Shown: positions 29,501 to 45,700 of the stretch, piece after piece
Layout: every line of letters begins with the position of its first letter
Numbering within the stretch: position 1 is the stretch's first letter
Assembly: GCF_964204645.1 (NCBI RefSeq)
Contig: NC_134033.1
Span: 2,167,631-2,231,630, forward strand
Origin: Tubulanus polymorphus
Taxonomy: Eukaryota > Nemertea > Palaeonemertea > Tubulaniformes > Tubulanidae
Length of the DNA stretch: 64,000 nt
Direction of reading: 5' to 3'
Made by a program: the position numbers and the translations under genes
The notes under the pieces: model-generated
Told to the model about the DNA's origin: nothing
Database searches by the model: none
What the model saw: only the letters and a program-made list of their open reading frames with translations

Positions 29501-30572
29501 GTAAATTTGATATTTCGTTAATTCAGTATCACGTTTTAGATCGATCAAAAAACTGTTTCGTTCGAATTCGAATACTTTTTAAACTTAGACTTATCAAATT
29601 ATGATCAGGTTCATATATATATATATATTTCTTATTTCATACTATAGACTTCGCTCCGATCAAGGTTTTTTGAGTAGTCTATATACTGTATAAACATTTA
29701 ATCAATTTTCAAATTATACTCTTATTCAAACGTTTACTATTTAGATGAAGCCTTATGAAAGACCACATTCCTACGTTCGCATATAATCTCCTTTTTATGG
29801 CGATCAAAACGAAACTTCAATTTGAATTCGCATACTTTTAAATTGTCAGATCATACGAAATCAATGCACGGTGTTTTCGGCATCTTTATTAGATTATCGT
29901 CTTCCATGAATCGATTATTTCGTCTTCTAATCTTTTCTTGAGTTATCTAATTCAACGCGTTCAAATTATCGATATTCTATACCATCGATTCCTACAAGTC
30001 CAAACTATATATAGAGCAGGCCGATACCCTATACCCTATTACCCGTGTTTATCCAGTTTTGATCGCGCAGATCAATTCCTCAATTTTTCATCGACCTCGG
30101 TCAAGATCAGGCCAGGTTAATAGCCTTCCACCAGTTTTTTTTTCAACAACGAAATTAGGAATAGTCTTTGATATTTGTCTAATTGATCGGTTTGATAGTT
30201 ATAATGATAATGAGATAATAATTCATTGCCATGAAATACACTTTGGCTTACATAATGATATGCATGAATCTCAAATCGGTAAAACAACAGAGTTAGATAT
30301 AAGAGAATAGTTGAGAATAAGTGTATCGTGTCCTTAACAAACCCAATGCGCTTAAGATACAGGGGGTTTGATCTTGAAATACTTGCCGTTCGAAAATATC
30401 AAACCAGTTTCAACTTGAAACCGTAAGCCCCCAATTCGATTTTTATGAGTCAAAACCAGTCTAAACGTTTAAAATCGACCAACAGTCATGGATGAAAGTC
30501 TATATAGGATGACGTGGGAAAGCGACGATCAGAAAAATATGTGATTTTGTTTTTCAATTTCAGAACATAAAA

Positions 30573-37363
<6,791 letters not shown>

Positions 37364-38106
37364 CAAGTCGCCGATAGTGCGTCCTTTCACGGTTGCATTA
37401 TTTCATGTATAATAATAAATATCGTTTTATTTTCTCTCAATCCTTTGACACAAAATAATAATAAATTTCTTGTCTTGAAATCATCACAAACCACTCAATC
37501 GCCTCTTGTTTCGCGTGTTCGTTTTCTTCACTCTAGAATTCTATACGAAAGTTGTAACCGAAAATGAATTGGCGGATTCTATTTGAGATCAGATGGTTCA
37601 TTACGTTCGACCAGTGGAGGCAGTTAAAAATGCAGTAGAGGTCGTTTCATCCTCGCTTCCCAGGGGTGCGGTATCGCTTCCCCGAACTCGCTACCACCAA
37701 CTCCCTGGCTTGTTGCGCATGACGGCATATATCGACTTGCGACATACTTCCTTGGTCGGTAAAACGTTCGCTGATTGGTCAATGGACAATCCAACAGAAG
37801 CCTTATGTCGCGTGGTCAAGGCTAGACTGGTTGCCGGTCTCTACCTTCAGTTCTATTCCGACTGCGAATGCAGGTGGCGCAGAATTGGACAGGCGACCAG
37901 TCTACACTAGACCGGGTGCGCAGGTACATGCGCAGCTTTGCCGCGCGAAAACATGCGGCGCCAATCAGATTGCTCGTTGTATAATCTCTGAGGTAAAATT
38001 TCACGGAAGAACTATAAATGGGAAAACCCGGGCTGAAATAAAACGGGATATCTTCTGATTGGCTAATAATGACAACATCTAAGCTGCGCACTCGGTCTGA
38101 TGTGCC

Positions 38107-38166
38107 GGCAGTGTTTCGTAAGTGGCAGTCTCGATGCCATCATGTTCGAATCCCTGCCGGGGAGGA
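38107..38166 (+). pseudogene. tRNA-like fragment
   Basis: Starts GCCGGCAGTG and ends TGCCGGGG, giving six of seven acceptor-stem pairs, with a B-box-like TGTTCGAATCC. At about 60 nt it is too short for a tRNA and lacks a clear anticodon arm. Probably a tRNA pseudogene or SINE head. Confidence 0.4.
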
Positions 38167-38224
38167 TGTGAAAAATATAACGTTATAACGAATCTGGCAG
38201 CATTTAGTGCCATATTGCCTGTAT

Positions 38225-38523
38225 CAGTGGCGGACTCGAGGGGGAGCAGGGGGAGCACTCCCTCCTCAAAATTTCAAGGTGCCCAAAAAGATTTATTTTT
38301 AAAATTTTTAAATTTGAGTAAATTTTTATTAAACTAAACCATTCGTAATTGAGTGTTTCAAAAATATAGTTGATGTTGTCCGGTGACTTTCATGGGAGGG
38401 GGAGGGGGGCTAGACCACTCTTCCTTTTCGACTCTTATCTTTGGCTATTTGATACAGGATACAGGATTCGCAAATCCCATGTGTCACCAGAACCTCCTTT
38501 ATCAAATCCTAGATCCGCCCCTG
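38225..38523. mobile_element. MITE with CAGGGGCGGA-type ends
   Basis: A 299-bp element starting CAGTGGCGGACTCGAGG and ending CCTAGATCCGCCCCTG, related to 12541-12783 by its right end. Confidence 0.6.
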
Positions 38524-39271
38524 TTATATCCACTCTAAAATCCGAGTGACATTTTTTTCGGGACACCATGTACGTAAATACTGATTAGTATTGTGTACAA
38601 TGTCGTATACTTTACAAACACATTTAACAAATCTATTTTCATTATTTTCCCTTCGTGGTGAACACAATGAATCATCGCTAATTAATGATTGAATTGAGCG
38701 ATGAATTTCTTGGCGACGGGTGAATTTGGCGGTTACGGCAGACTGGTTGCCTGTCCCATTCAATTGAAGATAAAGACCGGTAACCAGTCTAAACGAGCTT
38801 TGTACGTACTGCATAAAATACGTGTGGTATATATCGTATATTTTGCAAACACATTCTACAAATTGAACACGATGAATTCATCGCTAACGAACGAATTGAA
38901 CAATGAATTTCTTGGCGATAGGTATTTGGCGGATGGCAGTATAAACGAGCTTTGACTGTCATACTGCTTTGTACACGTATGGTTTAATCAGGGAAGTGTG
39001 ATGAGATGGTTTAATATACTTAAATTTAATTTGCAAACACATCATTTTACAAATTTGTTTCCATTATTTTCACTTCGTTGTGAACAGAATGAATTGATTT
39101 CGCCACTAATTAATGAACGAATGAACGATGAAAAGCTTCGAGAAATGAAGACTATTCAGATTTCGTCGACGCGATATCAGTTTTCCAATAGGCTTAATAT
39201 ATATTTGCGCTACATAGAAACACACGCGAGGTGTTCAGTGTTTGTATTTCGTGCAGAAGGCTCGACGAATC

Positions 39272-40222
39272 ATGAATTCTTCTCACATGCAAATTGCTAG
39301 ACCCTATAGCAGTTACTTAGCGCTGTTGTCGGTGCAGAACAAGTCTGGAATCTACCGCACTGTGTCACTAGTCGTTCTGCCTGTCCTGTTCCTACTGGGA
39401 GCCTTCGGCAATTCGGCTACTTTCCTGATAATGATAAGTCGCAGATTCCGCGGTTTGTCTTACGCTAACTATCTGATCGTTTTGTCTCTCAGTGATTTCA
39501 CGTTCTGCATCGATTTTACGCTGATGCCCGTCTTACAGTTCGTTCTCTTGCGATTGAACGTCGGTCTTGCGATGAATTCGCTGATCAGTTGTCAAATCTA
39601 CGAATCTCTGATGGCTTCTATGGGTGGTTGCAGTTCGTGGTTGGTAGTAGCGATATCTCTAGAACGCGCGGCAGTTGTGCTCTTCCCGTTCACATCTCGT
39701 TTGATATGTACACCGAGATTCGCCCGATGCGCCATTTTTGTCATTTTCATTACGACCGCATTTGCAATCGGTATTTATCCAATGGTGATCATGAATTTTT
39801 CCGACCTGTTATTCATGGGATGTTACTATGAATTATCTGACCAATCGACATGTTTTACCGCATTTGTCGCATATGCTTACATAATACCTTTACCGTTGAT
39901 TATGACATCAAATTCTGTTATCATAATTCAGTTATTCAGAGGTTCAAAAATGGTTTCGTCCGATCAGAAAACTACGAAATCAAAACGTACGACAATAATG
40001 CTCGTAACAGTTTCACTGGCATTCGCAATATTTACACTTCCGGACACTATTGCTGTATTCGTACCACTACCCGTGGACCGAAAAGAGTTTCTCTACGATA
40101 TTTGCATCAAGTTCCAGGTCTGCAATTATGTCGTCAATTTTTTCATATACCTTTTATTGGGACGAGAAATCCGTGAATATTTCTGTACGAGATTTTGCTG
40201 TAGAAATTCGACGCTGAAATAA
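39272..40222 (+). CDS. Rhodopsin-like G protein-coupled receptor, intronless
   Basis: A single 316-residue ORF from the ATG at 39272. Seven hydrophobic segments are visible: TM1 (LFLLGAFGNSATFLIM, with the GN motif), TM2 (LIVLSLSDFTFCIDF, with the LxxxD motif), TM3 (SWLVVAISLERAAVV), TM4 (CAIFVIFITTAFAIGIYP), TM5 (IIPLPLIMTSNSVIIIQLF), TM6 (TIMLVTVSLAFAIFTLPD) and TM7 (VCNYVVNFFIYLLLG). The DRY motif is ERA, CWxP is absent (FTLPD instead) and NPxxY is NFFIY. Cys residues before TM3 and in loop 2 could form the usual disulfide. The N-terminus has Asn-glycosylation sites and no signal peptide. Such compact, intronless receptors are typical of lineage-expanded orphan/peptide-receptor-like families in lophotrochozoans. 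Ligand unknown. It sits between the two EF-1alpha genes, unrelated to them. Confidence 0.85.
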   Translation: MNSSHMQIARPYSSYLALLSVQNKSGIYRTVSLVVLPVLFLLGAFGNSATFLIMISRRFRGLSYANYLIVLSLSDFTFCIDFTLMPVLQFVLLRLNVGLAMNSLISCQIYESLMASMGGCSSWLVVAISLERAAVVLFPFTSRLICTPRFARCAIFVIFITTAFAIGIYPMVIMNFSDLLFMGCYYELSDQSTCFTAFVAYAYIIPLPLIMTSNSVIIIQLFRGSKMVSSDQKTTKSKRTTIMLVTVSLAFAIFTLPDTIAVFVPLPVDRKEFLYDICIKFQVCNYVVNFFIYLLLGREIREYFCTRFCCRNSTLK

Positions 40223-40587
40223 TCATTGGCAAATTTGTTAACATACGTCATCTGATGCTGTATTTTGTTGAGATTGGTTGTTGATGTAACATGGTTTGAT
40301 TTCATCTGCTCAATTTTCTTTTGTATTGCGTCTCTGGCAAAATACAGTCAAAACAAACATACTTGAATCGAAACGCGGAAATGTCAGATTCTGAAGTATA
40401 TATGTTTGACGTAGGGTCCGCTATATGGCTGACAATTCCCACCAGGCAAAGTATTGTTTTCGATATAATGCCGTCGTCAAAGGCCTTATGACAAATAGTC
40501 CGATTGTGTTAGACTTCAAATCAACGACGAACAACCGTCCATGAATGTTTAAAAAAATGAATTACTCTCTACTTTCACAATAGCTTC

Positions 40588-40668
40588 AACAAACCGATGG
40601 TCGTCGAGGCGTTCAGCGACATTCACCCGCTGGGCCGGTTCGCAGTCCGACTTATATGGCAGACGGTC
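40588..40668 (+). pseudogene. EF-1alpha exon 6 fragment
   Basis: About 81 bp closely matching copy 1 exon 6 at about 37190-37270. It encodes [20 protein letters not shown] and then loses the family sequence (LIWQTVNYKEG). No other exon is attached. A remnant of a lost tandem copy. Confidence 0.9.
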
Positions 40669-41101
40669 AACTATAAAGAAGGAGGAGAAAATAAAGCATT
40701 TACAAATATTCACACAAAAATAAAACTTTTTATTGACAACATAAATGCACACAATATATACAGGGATATACATATAAACCTAGTTTAATGAATTTAACAA
40801 ATTGGGTACTTTGGATTTTTCAAAATATCGAGGTTACTAAAATTATTTGGATTCAATGCTTGCACACAATCGCCATCTATCGGAATGCGTGTAGATCAAC
40901 ACACTTGCGCGCGCTCGTGGCATGTCGACACGCGACCCCCAATCGATGCCGTTGGTTGTTTCCTATCCCACAGATGCACCCGGTTAAAGAAAAATTGGAA
41001 ATTAAATTTCCAGGTTCAGATTGTGAAAATCAGCTTTCCTAATACAATGTGGTTCAGGGTTTTCATGGGCAACACCAGTCAGGGGGGGGGGGGAGTTGGG
41101 G

Positions 41102-41422
41102 TGTCGTGGGGTGCAGACGAACCTTTATAGAACCAATTGCTCTCGGCTAACTTTTCAATTAGTTACGACGTTTTTATCTGACTTGAAACAGGAAAAAATG
41201 GCCCGTTGTCACTTCTGATATACTGTTCACCAAGTACCTTTAGAGTCTGGGTCCATTTCCACAGTTCTGAGTTAAGATTTAACTATGAGTTAACTCATTC
41301 GAAATGAACTAACTTTAACTCAGAGTTAACTCTAGCTCACAACTGTGGAACTGGACCCTGATGAACAGTGGGATCGTAGAGCGACGGGGATCACTGTGGG
41401 AACAAAAATTATCTGGACTGGG
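41102..41422 (+). pseudogene. EF-1alpha intron 3 fragment
   Basis: 321 bp nearly identical to 34824-35144 (intron 3 of copy 1). No exon 4 follows; the match ends at GGACTGGG. Confidence 0.9.
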
Positions 41423-42179
41423 GGAAAAATACCGAGGATAGAATATGATGCGCTTTTTGACGACCTGGCCGACTGCCTGGTATACCCCGCCCATTAACCA
41501 TTTATCATGATCAAGCTTACAACAACATACATGCAGCAGCTTTAAAGAAATGAACTGATTACAAATTTTATTGCGGTTTACGAAAGTGACCCGGCCGATT
41601 AGGAGAAACAAGGTATCACAATTTTTCTAGCCTGACCTTTGATTATGTGTCCCCCCCCTGCTGTCTTTTGTCGAGCTCTGTACAACAGAACTCCTAAATT
41701 TCGAGTTCGCTTTTAGAGCTTTAGTACCTGTTGATTCTATGGGCAAAAACTGGTCCGGAACTTTGTAAATGAGAGATCAGCATTTAAACATTCGTCAGTC
41801 TATATATCGAAAAAAAATCTCGCTCGTGTTCAGGTATTTTGTGTACGTTACATTACCCGACTTCGCCTGAATACAAGTACATCGAGGAAAAGTTTATTGT
41901 GAAAGTCTGGAAACCTAATTCAAGTTTTAGGCATGGAAAAATACTTGTTCCAATTTCATTCCTTATTTTATCAGAATCAACTGAAAGAGTCAAAGATAAA
42001 AAAAAAAACCCTTGATAATCCTTCAAATCGGTGCAGAACTGGATAGTTCAGCCCGTGTCCAAGTGTTTGGGGTCTACATTCCACTCCGAAGGGGCGAATT
42101 GTCCCCCAAAATGAAGCAGCTTCGAAATGAGGAGAACATCCCACAATGATAATAAAAAGTCCGAAAATGAAACTTCGAG

Positions 42180-42235
42180 ATAGTAGTTTATTTCAACGTT
42201 TCGACTATATCCTAATAGTCATCTTCAGGAATAAT
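42180..42235 (-). mobile_element. Possible Penelope-like element end with hammerhead-like core
   Basis: The minus strand reads CCTGAAGATGACTATTAGG then ATATAGTCGAAACGTTG. A stem GACTAT/ATAGTC is closed between CTGAAGAT and GAAAC. This resembles the CUGANGA...GAAA core of hammerhead ribozymes found at the ends of Penelope-like retroelements, but with one extra base before the stem, and outer stems were not established. No reverse transcriptase is nearby. Confidence 0.35.
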
Positions 42236-43954
42236 GAGATACTACAGAAATTATGAGATATATATACAATCCAGAGACAAAGAGACTAATTCAAGTAATC
42301 AGAGATGATACAAACTAAAGGAAAATTAACGTAGAAACAGTTACACGCTAAAATAGATTAAAGGGACGCAAACTAAGGGGTAATTAAAAATATTCGAAAT
42401 ATTTTTATATGCTTTTCTTGTCAAGGAGCTTAGAAATTGTTTAAATATACGCTGTAGTGTAAAGCGATGTATATGAGATAATGTCATAAAGTCATAGATA
42501 TAGATATCCCTCTTTATGCATTTTTGATATTATCCATTATCGACTTAGATTGAATGAGATGTCAATATACCTTGCACAATTATAGAGGCCGTGCAAGAGA
42601 CTGAGTAATTGCAAGTAGTTTAAATGATAACACAATCAATACAATCATCGAATGCCTTGATTTTTATCCGTTGTCAAGCGGCGCTATGTAATAAAAGTCC
42701 CTTTTAAATCCGTAAATCCCCAATTTCAGGTAAAATACCCCCTTTTTCAAAGAATATTTCAAATTAACTTATGTCTCCAAATTACTTCATCGGGAAGCAT
42801 TAGGGGCTAGCCTTAGCAGATAAAATACCCAATTCTACAAAGCATAGGTTAAAATCCGCCGCCTTTTGACTCGGAGCGCAAGTCGGACACAATCTTTTGG
42901 TCGTCAATTTACGTCATTATAATTATATCCAATTTATTCATATTTCATTGTACGGCATAATTAAAGAATATCATGGGCATACTGTACAAATTAACAGTTC
43001 ATTAATACTAAATGTTAATTAACATCAATGAATGTATGGTTGTTGGCGTTAAAAATCCCAAATCTTCAAAGTAGGTAAATATCGCCCATATTTGAGTGTA
43101 AATAGATTTATTCACAAATTATTGTGTAAATTTCAATTAAAACATATAGGATCTATAAACTAATTGATGCTGAAATTTCGCGCACGCTCTAGAAATGAGA
43201 GTTCTAGAGTTCATCGCACAGTTTGAATAAGAATCTAAAATGCTTCAAATGAAAATTTCATATTTTTGATAATTTATCGTTGCGCAATGCGAAGTATACC
43301 ACAATTTGAAAACCCTTCATAGATATTTCAGGTCGAAATAAGAAAAAACCAAAAAATTCATTAAATTCAATTTTTTCTCACAATCTAATTATAACAGTTA
43401 ACTGCGCATTCCAAATATATTGCAGTTTTATTGCAAATGAATAGAATTGGAGAAATAACCGCTTTGAAATATTTTTGATATATACTTTGAAGATTCGGGG
43501 GGTTTTACCTAGACAATGAGAACCCCCATACGTTCGTTGCATTTTTACCACCAAAAGTAAAATCTATGCCGACTGTAGTAGTCTAGCGATTTGAAACATT
43601 TGAAAAAACCTGGAAAAAAATCGTTATCGAAAAATAATGAAATTCTTGCAACTTAAAACTATGAAACACGAAGTCAACGTAAAACATTCTCTTTTATTCT
43701 GAAAATCTTAGTTCTTGTTCTCGATAAAGGCCCGGTAACAAAGGAGACTCATGGCTAACCAAGCATTTCCACTTAAAGACGAAACTAATTCTATAAGCGC
43801 CAAGTTTTGAAAGCAATTAAAAAGGTGACACGCTTTGTCCGTGATGTAATCGGCCCACGGAGTGGTCAGTTTTTGAAAAACTCTCCCTCTCACGCGGATG
43901 CGCGCCGCCTGCTCTATTCGACTGCTGATTAATATTCATGAGATAGAGCGTGGA

Positions 43955-43962
43955 TGACGTCA
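43955..43962 (+). promoter_or_regulatory. CRE site upstream of EF-1alpha copy 2
   Basis: A perfect TGACGTCA (CREB/ATF site), followed by a second half-site in GTGACGTGG at about 43966, some 50 bp before the inferred start of EF-1alpha copy 2. Confidence 0.6.
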
Positions 43963-44010
43963 TCGTGTGACGTGGCTCAGCTAGCTACATCCGGGTATCC
44001 GGGAAACCTG

Positions 44011-44074
44011 CCTTTTCAGCCGGGTTAGTCGTAGGAGACGCACGTATACTCAACAAGCCGCTTCATTTTAATCG
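44011..44074 (+). promoter_or_regulatory. EF-1alpha copy 2 TCT start and 5'-UTR exon
   Basis: CCTTTTC (44011-44017) fits the TCT/TOP initiator. The exon runs to a GTAAGA donor after 44074 and joins at 45692, 9 nt before the ATG. The start resembles copy 1 in type, not in sequence. Confidence 0.6.
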
Positions 44075-45223
44075 GTAAGACAGTCGTTTTCGGTAGATTT
44101 TCGCCGTAATTTCTATAACTAAATTATCGAGGACTATCTTCGGTCAGTAAGGAACGTTTCGATTCGGGTTTTCGGGTCGTAATTAACGGGTTTAATCGAG
44201 TTTTTTCGAGGCGGGTCTCACGGAGGCTAACACGTGTTATGCCGCCTCAATCCGCCATCTTGTCTCGGCTCTATCGTTGGCTGATGAAACACGGGTACCC
44301 GGTTTTCGGGCGAGGTTTTCGGCGATATGAAGCAGTTTAAAGTTTAATCCCTTGTCGACTTTCGAGGCCGCGGTTTTTCGGCGTTTAAATTAAGGTGCCG
44401 TCGATTTTACAGCTCAAAAATTGAAGTTCCAAAATTAGGCTTTTTTCCTGTAGTCGATCTCGAAAAGGAAAGACCGAATAATTGATCTCCTTTCTTCTCG
44501 TTTTTGTTGGAATCAATGCTTGATTTGTAATATCCCTAAAATAGGATTGGTTTTGACCGATTTATTGCTTTTTCGTTAAGTTTATAAATGAATAATTTCT
44601 TAATGACTCAGCAACGTTCAATCATGCTATTCTTAGTTTCTATCTAATTTAAGAGTAATTTTCAAGCTTATGTTACGCCTTCAAATTGTTCCAAATTCTT
44701 AAATTGGATGTAAATATAATACATTTTCATTAACATTTTTTTTTAACTAAGAAGCCTTATGAGTGTAAGAACCTTAATTTCTAAATGGACTTTAAATTGA
44801 TAATGAATTCATTTTAAACAGCACTTAAGGGTTCAGGAATCAGTTGTAATCTTTTAAAAAAAAATTTAATTCCGAATCAAGAGCTTTTTATTCATGTTAG
44901 TTATATTTCAATCGCGAGCTTTCGTAGATCCAGTCTAGTCTTTCTCTATGGAGGTCTGGTCTTCGAGACTCGCTATTTTATCTCAACTACTCTAGGTTTA
45001 GGGAGAGTAAATTCCTTTGTTGAACTAAGCACCAGTGTCTAAGAAAACGAATTCCTTATTTTCATGAAAGTGATGAGTGAAGTGTTAGCTTAGAAACAAC
45101 ATCTTTGAAAACATAAGACTTTGAATTGGTTTCGACTTTGTGAAATAGGGTATTTGAGACGGCTTAAGAACTGTCCATATTCTTTAATAGCAATTTATAA
45201 TTCGTGTGGCCTGTCTCATGTAT

Positions 45224-45305
45224 TTCCTATGATGAATATAATGTCATGCACCACTCTTAATCGGCTTCCTGAGCTGATATGTTGACTATGACCATTCTGA
45301 GGTTC
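45224..45305 (+). ncRNA. Candidate box C/D snoRNA, copy 1
   Basis: In the 5'-UTR intron of EF-1alpha copy 2. C box ATGATGA at 45229-45235, internal CTGA (D'-like) at 45269-45272, and D box CTGA at 45297-45300, about 75 nt apart. A CCT/GG flank could form a weak terminal stem. The region before the internal D' contains CATGCACCAC, which I recall as complementary to a GTGGTGCATG stretch of 18S rRNA, but it is too far from D' for a standard guide. Two sister copies lie in introns of the same gene, and translation-factor introns are common snoRNA hosts. Confidence 0.55.
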
Positions 45306-45543
45306 GACCCTATTAACCCGCATGAAATATATGCGAAGTCTTTGAAAATACAGCGTTTTTAATCGCAACCCTTTTCGTGTGAAATATGGCCCAGGATTTG
45401 TTATGGGGACTCCTGAGCCTCGGGTGTCCTGAGGACTCCCTGAAACTTTGAAAAGCAATTTGTAATTGGTGTGTTCCCAAGATAAGAGATGACAGTAAAG
45501 CAGTCTGTAGTATTGGAAATCAACTCCTTAATGTATGGCCTGT

Positions 45544-45623
45544 CTCCTATGTTGAATATACCCTTGCACCACTCTAAAACGGCTTCCTGAGCTGATATGT
45601 CGACTATGACCATTCTGAGGTTT
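45544..45623 (+). ncRNA. Candidate box C/D snoRNA, copy 2
   Basis: Same family as copy 1, same intron. The C box is degenerate (ATGTTGA, 45549-45555), the D box CTGA is at 45615-45618, and the CTGATATGTCGACTATGACC block is kept. May be a decayed paralogue. Confidence 0.4.
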
Positions 45624-45700
45624 GCACCTATTTTAACTCCATCTTTATGAACATTTCATAACTGCAACTCTTGTTTAATGTATTTTTTCAGAGCGTAAAA

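Larger units (their letters stand above)
37364..39271. other. Region between EF-1alpha copy 1 and the GPCR gene
   Basis: Contains a foldback pair TAGACTGGTTGCC / GGCGACCAGTCTA (about 37824-37908), a tRNA-like fragment (about 38107-38166), a CAGTGGCGGA-ended MITE (38225-38523) and three degenerate repeats of about 200 bp (38580-39130) built around GCAAACACATTTAACAAAT and GAATTCATCGCTAACG-like blocks. No gene seen. Confidence 0.55.
40223..44010. other. Region between the GPCR and EF-1alpha copy 2
   Basis: Holds EF-1alpha relics (40588-40668 and 41102-41422), a poly-G run at 41083, a possible Penelope-like element end (42180-42235), AT-rich DNA without features to about 43700, an unrecognised 61-codon minus-strand ORF (43708-43893), and the upstream region of EF-1alpha copy 2. 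Confidence 0.55.

Noticed and set aside
38107-38166. Functional tRNA gene
   Set aside because: Acceptor stem and B box are present, but it is too short and has no anticodon arm.
43708-43893. 61-codon minus-strand ORF with a hydrophobic C-terminal half
   Set aside because: Sequence looks protein-like but I could not place it in any family and it lies just upstream of the EF-1alpha copy 2 promoter; not enough support for a gene.
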